Assembly (NCBI GenBank): GCA_016931435.1 | Contig: JAFGET010000048.1 | Coordinates: forward strand, 1-7,812 | DNA length: 7,812 bases | Direction: 5' to 3' | From: Candidatus Omnitrophota bacterium | GTDB lineage: Bacteria > Omnitrophota > Gorgyraeia > Gygaellales > Profunditerraquicolaceae | Shown here: piece by piece, positions 1 through 5,691 of the stretch | Position numbering within the stretch: position 1 is the stretch's first letter | Layout: the number at the start of each line of letters is the position of its first letter | The notes under the pieces: model-generated | Told to the model about the DNA's origin: nothing | The model's input: only the letters and a program-made list of their open reading frames with translations | Database searches by the model: none | Translations under genes and position numbers: made by a program

Positions 1-87
1 AAGAAAAAGAACAAAAAGAAAAAGAACAAAAAGAAAAAGAACAAAAAGAAAAAGAACAAAAAGAAAAAGAACAAAAAGAAAAAGAAC
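1..87 (+). repeat. Perfect 15-bp tandem repeat encoding (KEKEQ)n
   Basis: The unit AAAAAGAAAAAGAAC is repeated 5.8 times without a mismatch and may continue beyond the left edge. Because the unit is 15 bp, gain or loss of copies keeps the reading frame and changes only the length of a charged KEKEQ linker. The perfect identity suggests recent expansion by slippage. It could also hide a copy-number error in assembly, since it lies at the window end. Confidence 0.9.
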
Positions 88-338
88 CGCCTGCCCTTGG
101 GGAGCCCCTTACCCAAACAGATGAAAAAACACAAGAGGTTCAAGAACTAAACCCGCGCCAGGCAGAACTTTTAGAAAAATTGAAGACGATGAAAAAGATC
201 ACTCGTAAAGAATATTCTGTCCTATTTAATATATCCGTGCCTACTGCCGCCCGCGACTTAAAAGAACTGGTGGATAAAAATTTACTCCAGGCCAAAGGCC
301 CCCTTGGTCCGGGAAGATGGTATGAGTTGATCTCGTAA
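1..338 (+). CDS. C-terminal part of a winged-helix (Fic/RecG-like tail) protein, 5' end outside window
   Basis: This reading frame enters from the left edge (first full codon at position 3) and stops at TAA 336-338, leaving about 111 visible residues. It opens with a highly charged stretch of KEKEQ pentapeptides, followed by a Pro/Gln/Glu-rich spacer. It ends in a domain of about 60 residues running from LNPRQAELLEKLK through ITRKEYSVLFNIS, TAARDLKELVDKNLL and GPGRWYEL. That pattern is a winged helix-turn-helix: the helix pair is followed by a wing ending in an aromatic-rich strand. From family knowledge, such tails occur at the C-terminus of Fic-family proteins and of AlbA/RecG-like putative transcriptional regulators, where they are thought to bind DNA. 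The N-terminal catalytic or effector domain is not visible, so the full identity is open. The stop codon lies inside the first heptamer of the adjacent repeat array (332-338), so the present C-terminus may have been set by that array. Coding status is well supported; family assignment is tentative. Confidence 0.75.
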   Translation, partial: EKEQKEKEQKEKEQKEKEQKEKEQKEKEPPALGEPLTQTDEKTQEVQELNPRQAELLEKLKTMKKITRKEYSVLFNISVPTAARDLKELVDKNLLQAKGPLGPGRWYELIS

Positions 339-367
339 CTCGTAAGCTCGTAACTAGTAAATCGTAA
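332..367 (+). repeat. Left heptamer array, CTCGTAA-type, five copies
   Basis: The copies are CTCGTAA (332-338), CTCGTAA (339-345), one G, CTCGTAA (347-353), CTAGTAA (354-360) and ATCGTAA (361-367). Each contains TAA. Since 7 is not a multiple of 3, successive copies put stops in all three forward frames. The first TAA ends the upstream gene. The array stops 4 bp before the ATG at 372. Confidence 0.9.
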
Positions 368-371
368 TCAT

Positions 372-743
372 ATGGACGGAAAAATAAAAAACTTTCATGA
401 TTTAGATGCTTGGAAAAAAGCGCACAAATTTACTTTAGGAATATATGCAGCAACAAAGGAATTCCCTAAAGAAGAAACTTACGGCATTATTAGCCAAATG
501 AGGAGGGCTTGTTTTTCTATTTCTGCCAATATTGCGGAAGGCTTTAGCAGATATCACTATAAAGACAAAATAAGATTCTACCATAATTCAAGAGGTTCTG
601 TTTGTGAAGTACAAAATTTTTTATTTTTGGCAAGAGACTTGGTATTTTTAACTGACAAAGAATTTAAAAAGCTATTTAATGTAAGTGAAGATATTAATAA
701 GCTTATCAACGGACTAATCCGTTCAATTGAAAATCAAAAATAA
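372..743 (+). CDS. S23/IVP-type four-helix-bundle protein
   Basis: This 123-residue protein has the hallmark pattern of the S23/IVP ('four helix bundle protein') family. It begins with F-x-D-L-D-A-W-K-K-A-H near residue 8 and continues with a helix ending in FPKEETYG. The core QMRRACFSISANIAEGFSR follows around residues 42-60, then a helix with KDKIRFYHNSRGSVCEVQNFL, and a C-terminal helix rich in Leu, Ile, Asn and Lys. The length is normal for the family. Relatives were first described inside intervening sequences of 23S rRNA genes in spirochaetes and other bacteria. Avd, the accessory protein of diversity-generating retroelements, has the same general fold. Their role in free-standing form is unclear; nucleic-acid binding is plausible. 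No reverse transcriptase or template repeat is visible here. There is no Shine-Dalgarno sequence before the ATG, where the heptamer array ends instead. The gene is markedly AT-rich compared with its neighbours and is enclosed by inverted repeats, which suggests transfer as a unit. Confidence 0.9.
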   Translation: MDGKIKNFHDLDAWKKAHKFTLGIYAATKEFPKEETYGIISQMRRACFSISANIAEGFSRYHYKDKIRFYHNSRGSVCEVQNFLFLARDLVFLTDKEFKKLFNVSEDINKLINGLIRSIENQK

Positions 744-747
744 CCAA

Positions 748-783
748 TTACTAGTTACGAGTTACTAATTTACTAGTTACGAA
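748..783 (-). repeat. Right heptamer array, inverted copy of the left array
   Basis: On the + strand the copies are TTACTAG (748-754), TTACGAG (755-761), TTACTAA (762-768), one T, TTACTAG (770-776) and TTACGAA (777-783). Read on the - strand from the outer edge this gives two heptamers, one base, then three heptamers, the same layout and the same 36-bp length as the left array. It starts 5 bp after the stop codon of the four-helix-bundle gene and ends 3 bp before the ATG of the permease. Confidence 0.9.
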
Positions 784-786
784 ATA

Positions 787-3700
787 ATGAGCCTACCCAG
801 CCTATCCGTAAAAAGACCTGTAGCTACGACCATGTTTTACGCTGCGGTCGTGCTTTTAGGCATCATCGCCTTTAGATTGCTTCCGGTCGAGATGATGCCC
901 AATACCAGCTTCGGGGACATCACCATCAATATCGACGTCAGGGGCGGCATCCCTGCCTCGGAAGTGGAAAAACGCATCGCTATCCCTATCGAAGAAGCTG
1001 TCGGCTCGGTCACCCATTTAAAAAATATCATCTCTATTTCTAAGGAGGGCAATTCCACCGTGATCCTGGAATTTGAACCGGGGATCAACATGGATTTTGC
1101 CGCCCTTGAGGTGCGTGAAAAATTCAACCGCATCAGAAATAAGCTGCCTGCCGAAATTGAAAAGCCGGTAATCGCCAAATATGAATATATGGATGTGCCG
1201 ATCATGATACTTGCGGCAACCAGCGATGTCCGCACCCCGGAAGAAATAAGAAAAATAGTCGACGAACAGATCAAAGACCGTATCCAGAGGATCGAAGGCG
1301 TAGCCCGCGCGGAAGTCGCCGGAGGAAGAGAAGGAAAGATCATCATAGAAATAGACCAGCCGCGGCTACAGGCATTCGCCATCCCGATCAATAAAATCGT
1401 CGACGTGATAAACCTCAACAACGCAAACCTTTTAGCCGGTGAGATCAAGACTTTAAAAAATAAATACCTGGTCAGGACTATCGGAGAGTTTAGAAGCTTA
1501 GACGATATTCAGAATCTGGCCATTGCCTCTACCAAAGAAGGATCGGTGGTGCGCTTAAAAGACGTGGCCAAGGTCACGGATTCTTACCTTGAGCCGGTTT
1601 CTTTCGCGCGCCTAAACGCCCAGCCGGTAGTCTCTATTTACGTGCAGAAAGAATCCAACGCCAACACTATTAAAATATCGAGTTTAATAGAAAAAGAAGT
1701 GGAGGCTATCCGGCCGACGCTGGATAAGGATATTAAACTCAGCCTTACCTTTAACCAGGCAGACGCCATCCGGCAGGCGATCAAACAAGTAGAATCCGCG
1801 ATGACCCAGGGGGCAGTCTTAGCTTCCATTATACTCTTTATATTCCTGCGCATGATCGCACTGGATTTCATTATCGCCTCAAGTATCCCTATCGCTATCC
1901 TTATCACTTTCTTCCTGATGTATTTTAGCAAGATCACCCTGAACGTGATGAGCCTAAGCGGCCTGGCATTAGGTGTAGGCATGATGATAGATAACGCCAT
2001 CGTGGTTTCGGATAATATCATCAAAAAACGCGATGAATTCATCAAGGCCCACAGGGGGCCGGCGCCGGAACCTTCCTTTTTGGCAAAAGCCGCCCAAGAC
2101 CTGGCTATCACCGGAACCGACGAAATGCTCCTGGCAATTGCCGCCTCGACCCTGACTACTATCATTGTCTTTCTGCCTTTGGTCTATATCAACCCCGAGA
2201 TCAAAATGCTTTATAGCGGCATCGCTATGACTATCACCTATTCGCTCGTCGCTTCGCTTCTAGTGGCGTTGACCTTTGCCCCGGTGCTTCTGGCCAGGAT
2301 AAAATTAAAAGTCGCGCCTGTCCCCGAAGAAACTCCTCCGGAAGATAAGCCACCCGACGGGGAAACGCCTTTAGATAAAGAACCTTCCCAGCAATTGACG
2401 GCGGAACTCCCCAAAATGGGAATACTGGAGTCTTTCTACAAGAATTTTATTTCAGCCGCCCTTTCCCTTAGATACATACTGATACTTTTTATGCTGGTAG
2501 CCTGCGCCTATACTTTTAAAGAATCCCAAAAACTGGAAAAAGAATTTATCGGTATCGCCGAACAGAACAAATTCACCGTGTTTATAGAAATGCCTACCGG
2601 CACGCGTATCGAAGTCTCTGATAAAGTAGTGCATAAAGTAGAGCGGCTTATCTCATCTTTGCCGGAAGTAAGGACAGCTACCGCCAAGGTTGAGCCCTGG
2701 TCCAGCAAGATATTCGTTGAGCTCCATCCTTTAAGCAAAAGGACAAAAAGCACATCCGAAATAATCGACTCCCTGCGCCCGCTTACGGATAAACTGGAGC
2801 CGGCCTTTATCTATTACGAAGAGGCGGAAGAAATCGGCACCAAAGAGATCATTCTGGAGTTTTACGGTTATGACTATGAGATTTTAAAAAATCTGGCTAT
2901 CCAGGCAGCCCAGAGACTGCAAAGCGTTCCTAAATTTACCGATACTAAAATCAGGATGCGCGCCGGCCGCCCTGAAATGCAGCTGGTCATCGACCGCAGG
3001 CAAGCGGCGATGTTCGGGCTTTCTCCGGAAGATATATCCCTTGCGCTGCATACGCATATGCGCGGATTAGTCGCCACGCGCTACCGCGGGCAGCAGGGGC
3101 CATTACTGCGCGTCAAGGAAGAACCTTCGGTCAGCGAACGGGCCGCTCCTTTTACTTTCACTCCGGAAGAGCGCGAACTTGATGAAAATCTAAGGGCAAT
3201 GGAATCCAGTATACCGGCCTTCTCTTCCCAGGAAGCAAAAGAAACGGAGACTATCGTGCGCCTGGAGGAAAAATTCCGCCGGACTTTCGAAGATATGCGC
3301 CGCATAAGCCTGGTGACCCCGGATCAAAAACTGATCTATCTTTCGCAGGTAGTGCAGTTTAAATTCGACTACGGCCCCAGCGAGATCTGGCGTAAAAATA
3401 AATCCCGCATGGTACAGGTAAGCTCCAATACCGGAGGCCAGGCGCTGGGTACTGCCGCCGGATACGTCAAGGAAGTCTTAAAAGACATGCAAATGCCCAA
3501 GGATTACTTTTGGCAATTCGGAGGCAATTATGATAAAATGGAACGCAATCAGAAAGAATTGCGTTTTGCCCTGGGCTTAAGCCTGCTGCTCATTTATATG
3601 CTTCTGGCGAGCCTCTTTGAATCTCTTAGTCAGCCGTTCATCATCTTGAGCACCGTCCCCCTGGCAGCTATCGGGGCAGTCTGGGCGCTGCGCTACGCTG

Positions 3701-4059
3701 ATAAAGCTGTCGGTATAGGCGTCTTGATCGGCAGCATAATGTTAGGCGGCATCGTGGTAAATAACGCTATTGTCCTTGTAGACAGGATCAATTTCTTGCG
3801 CGAAAAACGTTTTGTCAGTAACATACGGGAGGCGATCATCTCCTCCTCTTTTGACCGGTTGCGGCCGATCATGACTACCTCCCTTACTACTATTTTGGGC
3901 CTGATACCCATGGCTCTGGATAAAAGCGAATCCGCTAACCTATGGTCGCCCCTGGCGATCACTGTCATGGGAGGCATGACTATTTCTACTTTCTTGACCC
4001 TGATATTGATCCCCTGTATTTATCTTATTTTTAGGGATTTGAGGCTGGTAAAAAAATAG
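787..4059 (+). CDS. RND efflux permease (AcrB/HAE-1-like)
   Basis: This 1090-residue inner-membrane transporter would export substrates from the periplasm or membrane using the proton gradient. The N-terminus LPSLSVKRPVATTMF is typical of the family and supports the start at 787. Twelve membrane segments fit the usual pattern: one near residues 13-31, five between about 341 and 500, one near 561-577, and five between about 925 and 1080. Two large periplasmic loops separate them. The TM4 motif GVGMMIDNAIVV carries Asp402 followed by Asn403 where AcrB has Asp-Asp. The TM10 motif GGIVVNNAIVLVD has Asn where AcrB has its relay lysine. Both variants are common in AcrB-like homologues. Unusual parts are a Pro/Glu/Asp-rich cytoplasmic linker (about residues 509-540) and an apparent insertion of about 50 residues in the second periplasmic loop (about 771-822). 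The adaptor gene follows after 37 bp. No Shine-Dalgarno is visible because a repeat array occupies that place. The substrate cannot be told. Confidence 0.95.
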   Translation: MSLPSLSVKRPVATTMFYAAVVLLGIIAFRLLPVEMMPNTSFGDITINIDVRGGIPASEVEKRIAIPIEEAVGSVTHLKNIISISKEGNSTVILEFEPGINMDFAALEVREKFNRIRNKLPAEIEKPVIAKYEYMDVPIMILAATSDVRTPEEIRKIVDEQIKDRIQRIEGVARAEVAGGREGKIIIEIDQPRLQAFAIPINKIVDVINLNNANLLAGEIKTLKNKYLVRTIGEFRSLDDIQNLAIASTKEGSVVRLKDVAKVTDSYLEPVSFARLNAQPVVSIYVQKESNANTIKISSLIEKEVEAIRPTLDKDIKLSLTFNQADAIRQAIKQVESAMTQGAVLASIILFIFLRMIALDFIIASSIPIAILITFFLMYFSKITLNVMSLSGLALGVGMMIDNAIVVSDNIIKKRDEFIKAHRGPAPEPSFLAKAAQDLAITGTDEMLLAIAASTLTTIIVFLPLVYINPEIKMLYSGIAMTITYSLVASLLVALTFAPVLLARIKLKVAPVPEETPPEDKPPDGETPLDKEPSQQLTAELPKMGILESFYKNFISAALSLRYILILFMLVACAYTFKESQKLEKEFIGIAEQNKFTVFIEMPTGTRIEVSDKVVHKVERLISSLPEVRTATAKVEPWSSKIFVELHPLSKRTKSTSEIIDSLRPLTDKLEPAFIYYEEAEEIGTKEIILEFYGYDYEILKNLAIQAAQRLQSVPKFTDTKIRMRAGRPEMQLVIDRRQAAMFGLSPEDISLALHTHMRGLVATRYRGQQGPLLRVKEEPSVSERAAPFTFTPEERELDENLRAMESSIPAFSSQEAKETETIVRLEEKFRRTFEDMRRISLVTPDQKLIYLSQVVQFKFDYGPSEIWRKNKSRMVQVSSNTGGQALGTAAGYVKEVLKDMQMPKDYFWQFGGNYDKMERNQKELRFALGLSLLLIYMLLASLFESLSQPFIILSTVPLAAIGAVWALRYADKAVGIGVLIGSIMLGGIVVNNAIVLVDRINFLREKRFVSNIREAIISSSFDRLRPIMTTSLTTILGLIPMALDKSESANLWSPLAITVMGGMTISTFLTLILIPCIYLIFRDLRLVKK

Positions 4060-4085
4060 ATCCGATCAAAATAATATCTATATCT

Positions 4086-4092
4086 GGAGGGA
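4086..4092 (+). promoter_or_regulatory. Ribosome binding site of the adaptor gene
   Basis: GGAGGGA lies a few bases before ATG 4097 and is a strong Shine-Dalgarno match. It confirms the start of the adaptor gene. It also shows that this organism uses such sites, which makes their absence before the genes at 372, 787 and 5605 notable. Confidence 0.85.
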
Positions 4093-4096
4093 CCTT

Positions 4097-5362
4097 ATGA
4101 AAATAAATAAAGCGCAGGTAATCATCGGGGCGTTTATCCTTTTCTGGGTGATTTTTTTGGGCTGGGCAATGATAAAAAGCACTTTCAAGCTTTCCAGCGG
4201 CAAGTCCGCGGGGGGACAGACAGATTCCAAATTAGACCTTTTGGGATCAATTCTTCCCCAGCAAAAAACAACGGAAAGCGAAAAAACTCCGCCGCCGGCA
4301 AGACAAGAAAGCGAAACCGTCCGGCCGCTTGTGCGCACCTTAAGGATAAAAACGGTGGACTTTAGGGACGTCCTGCCGGTCATGGGCAGCGTCAAAGGCA
4401 AAACTGAAATAGACCTTAAGTTTGAGATAAACGGCGTGGTAAAAAAAATATATTTTCATGAGGGCGAAGTCATAAAACAGGGGGACTTAATCGCAGAATT
4501 AGACCCTAAGGATGCCCAGTTAAAAGCCGCTTATGCTAAAAATAAATTCAATTCCGCGGAAGCCGCTTATAAATCCGCTTTAAAAAAACTGGAGATACAC
4601 AAGAGCCTCTATGACTCCGGAGCGATAATCAAATCGAAGCTGGAAGAAGTGGAGCTGGAAACCGACAGCGCCCGCTACCAGACGGAAACCGCAAGGAGCG
4701 AAATGGACCTGGCGGAAAACGAATTAAAGAAAGTCACCCTCTTCGCCATAAAAGACGGGGTAATGGGCCAGCGCGAAGCTGAGGAAGGAGAATTCGTCAC
4801 TCCTCAGGATAAAGTAGCCGCTCTTTACGAAATCAGCGAGGTCTATGTAGAAGTAGGGGTGGTTGAACGCGATATCGAAAAGGTAAAGGTAGGGCAAAAG
4901 GCTAAGATCTTTGTGGACTCTTATCCAAATACTACTTTTGAAGGAAAAGTGGACTATATTTTCCCGATAGTCGAAGGTAAAAGCCGCACCTTGACCGTAA
5001 AAATCACCGTGCCTAATCCCGACAGGATGCTTTTACCGGGGATGTTCTGCCGCGCGGAAATACTGATAATCGAATTACAGCAAGCCCTGATTATCCCGGT
5101 AACCAGCCTTATCTATACTAAAACGGGTAATATCCTGCTTCCGGTAATACCTAAAGAAAGTATCCGCAAGCAAGAGGACGAGATGGAAATAGGGGTATTA
5201 CGGCTGCGCAATGTTTCTCTAGGCTATAAGACCAGCGATTACGCCCAGCTGAAAGAAGGCGCCAAAGAAGATGACCAGGTTATCCTGGAAAGCCAGGGAG
5301 AGGCAAAATTAGACGATAATATCGAAGTCAGGATCATCGGAACCGAAGAAGTGAACTTCTAA
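4097..5362 (+). CDS. Periplasmic adaptor subunit of RND pump (HlyD/MFP family)
   Basis: This 421-residue membrane-fusion protein would bridge the RND permease to an outer-membrane channel. An N-terminal membrane anchor (about residues 7-26) is followed by a Ser/Pro/Glu-rich linker to about residue 75. The first half of the barrel-sandwich (lipoyl-like) domain is around 103-136, with INGVVKKIYFHEGEVIKQGD and LIAELDP. An alpha-helical hairpin rich in Ala, Lys and Glu spans about 138-212. The second lipoyl half (DGVMGQREAEEGEFVTPQDK) lies around 220-239. A beta-barrel spans about 247-325, including VGVVERDIEKVKVGQKAKI and LLPGMFCRAEI. A membrane-proximal domain ends the protein. The anchor is an uncleaved helix rather than a lipoprotein signal, as no lipobox cysteine is seen. 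The gene follows the permease by 37 bp with a strong ribosome binding site, so the two are probably one operon. The permease-first order is less usual than adaptor-first. No TolC-like gene is in the window. Confidence 0.93.
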   Translation: MKINKAQVIIGAFILFWVIFLGWAMIKSTFKLSSGKSAGGQTDSKLDLLGSILPQQKTTESEKTPPPARQESETVRPLVRTLRIKTVDFRDVLPVMGSVKGKTEIDLKFEINGVVKKIYFHEGEVIKQGDLIAELDPKDAQLKAAYAKNKFNSAEAAYKSALKKLEIHKSLYDSGAIIKSKLEEVELETDSARYQTETARSEMDLAENELKKVTLFAIKDGVMGQREAEEGEFVTPQDKVAALYEISEVYVEVGVVERDIEKVKVGQKAKIFVDSYPNTTFEGKVDYIFPIVEGKSRTLTVKITVPNPDRMLLPGMFCRAEILIIELQQALIIPVTSLIYTKTGNILLPVIPKESIRKQEDEMEIGVLRLRNVSLGYKTSDYAQLKEGAKEDDQVILESQGEAKLDDNIEVRIIGTEEVNF

Positions 5363-5407
5363 CCTATCCCCCCATTTGTTAGCTTAAACAAAAGTTAGAT
5401 ATTTTCT

Positions 5408-5435
5408 TTGAAAAAACCCTTATATATAGTATACT
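5408..5435 (+). promoter_or_regulatory. Putative sigma70-type promoter for the 5605 gene
   Basis: TTGAAA (5408-5413) and TATACT (5430-5435) are each one base from the -35 and -10 consensus and are separated by 16 bp. Transcription would begin near 5442 and give a leader of about 163 nt containing the structured element described below. The region is AT-rich and follows the adaptor stop codon by 45 bp. Promoter calls from sequence alone are uncertain. Confidence 0.55.
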
Positions 5436-5451
5436 TTAAGTAGACGCTAGC

Positions 5452-5467
5452 ATTGTCTATTGACAAT
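5452..5467. repeat. Short palindrome ATTGTC-N4-GACAAT just after the promoter
   Basis: Two perfect 6-bp arms are separated by TATT. It begins about 10 bp downstream of the predicted transcription start. It could be a small operator or a 5' RNA hairpin. Its half-site contains TTGACA (5460-5465), but no matching -10 box is found at the right distance, so it is not called as a second promoter. Confidence 0.4.
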
Positions 5468-5479
5468 ATAAAATAGTAG

Positions 5480-5583
5480 TTTCTCGTCGATAAAGCCTTT
5501 GGAAAACACCTCCAGAGGAAAGCCACGGATCGATAAAGAGAAATCTTTATATTTATTGATGGCCGGGTTGCCGAAATGAGAAA
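5480..5583 (+). ncRNA. Structured leader RNA resembling a GEMM-I (cyclic-di-GMP-I) riboswitch
   Basis: A closing helix can form between TTTCTCGT (5480-5487) and ATGAGAAA (5576-5583): 8 pairs, one of them G-U. Inside it come GATAAAG, a 7-bp hairpin CCTTTGG/CCAGAGG (5496-5502 and 5512-5518), AAAGCCACGG, a second arm CGGATC (5526-5531) with GAT-GG-CCG (5558-5565), and GGGTTGCCG. The strings AAAGCCACGG and GCCGGGTTGCCG, and the bulged second arm, closely follow what I recall of the GEMM-I consensus. In Vibrio and Geobacter, GEMM-I RNAs sense cyclic-di-GMP or cGAMP and often control surface proteins. The 5' half does not fit: the usual GGCAAACC, GNRA hairpin and GACGC segments are missing or altered. 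A GAAA tetraloop sits instead at the tip of the second arm (5540-5543). The 3' part overlaps the terminator stem, a typical riboswitch arrangement. The structured nature is fairly sure; the ligand class is a guess. Confidence 0.5.
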
Positions 5584-5604
5584 AGGCAACCCGGCCGTTT
5601 TATT
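5561..5604 (+). terminator. Intrinsic terminator-like hairpin, probable expression platform
   Basis: GGCCGGGTTGCC (5561-5572) and GGCAACCCGGCC (5585-5596) form a perfect 12-bp GC-rich stem with a 12-nt loop, followed by GTTTTATT (5597-5604). The left arm contains the CCGG segment that would pair with 5526-5528 in the leader fold. The two structures therefore compete, as in a transcriptional on/off switch. The U-tract is short and interrupted, so termination may be partial, or the hairpin may act on translation. The ATG of the next gene follows at once. Confidence 0.7.
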
Positions 5605-5691
5605 ATGATCAAAAAGACAAAAACTCAGAAAATAATAGTAATCCTCTTTTGCTTAGGGATAGTTTTCAGGCCTTACGGCACATCCCGCGCA
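5605..5691 (+). other. Signal peptide of the exported repeat protein
   Basis: Residues 1-29 show the n-region KKTKTQK, the h-region IIVILFCLGIVF, and a c-region ending Ser-Arg-Ala before Asp-Asp. Small residues at -3 and -1 fit signal-peptidase I. Cys16 is not in a lipobox context, so a lipoprotein is unlikely. Confidence 0.75.

Larger units (their letters stand above)
332..783 (+). mobile_element. Putative small cassette: S23-type gene between inverted heptamer arrays
   Basis: Two 36-bp arrays (332-367 and 748-783) face each other across an AT-rich four-helix-bundle gene. Each array has five heptamers with one extra base after the second, counted from the outside edge. Aligned end to end as inverted repeats they match at 28 of 36 positions. 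In a register shifted by one internal repeat, 348-362 and 768-782 are perfect 15-bp inverted repeats. The cassette fits tightly between two other genes: it supplies the upstream stop codon and ends 3 bp before the downstream ATG. The gene inside has about 25-33% GC in three 60-base rows I counted, against 40-60% in rows of the permease gene. No transposase and no convincing target-site duplication are present (only a 2-bp AT on each side). Mobility is inferred from architecture and composition, not shown. Confidence 0.5.

Noticed and set aside
727..755. Promoter at the end of the cassette driving the permease (TTGAAA at 727)
   Set aside because: No acceptable -10 box lies at 16-18 bp; the only candidates fall inside the heptamers with poor match.
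332..783. CRISPR array or diversity-generating retroelement
   Set aside because: The units are contiguous 7-mers without spacers, so this is not CRISPR. The four-helix-bundle protein resembles Avd in fold, but no reverse transcriptase or template/variable repeat pair is present.
837..1448. 203-codon open frame on the - strand inside the permease gene
   Set aside because: It lies wholly within a strongly supported RND gene, has no ribosome binding site, and its translation shows no family pattern. The same applies to the other - strand frames within 1638-5362.
5375..5392. Possible terminator after the adaptor gene (TTTGTT/AACAAA)
   Set aside because: The stem is only 6 weak AT-rich pairs with no T-tract after it, too weak to call.
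5507..5513. CACCTCC, identical to the anti-Shine-Dalgarno of 16S rRNA, in a leader loop
   Set aside because: There is no Shine-Dalgarno nearby for it to mask, and a 7-base match is easily due to chance.
5395..5589. 64-codon open frame on the - strand in the intergenic region
   Set aside because: It covers the promoter and structured leader, its translation is not recognisable, and no ribosome site precedes it.
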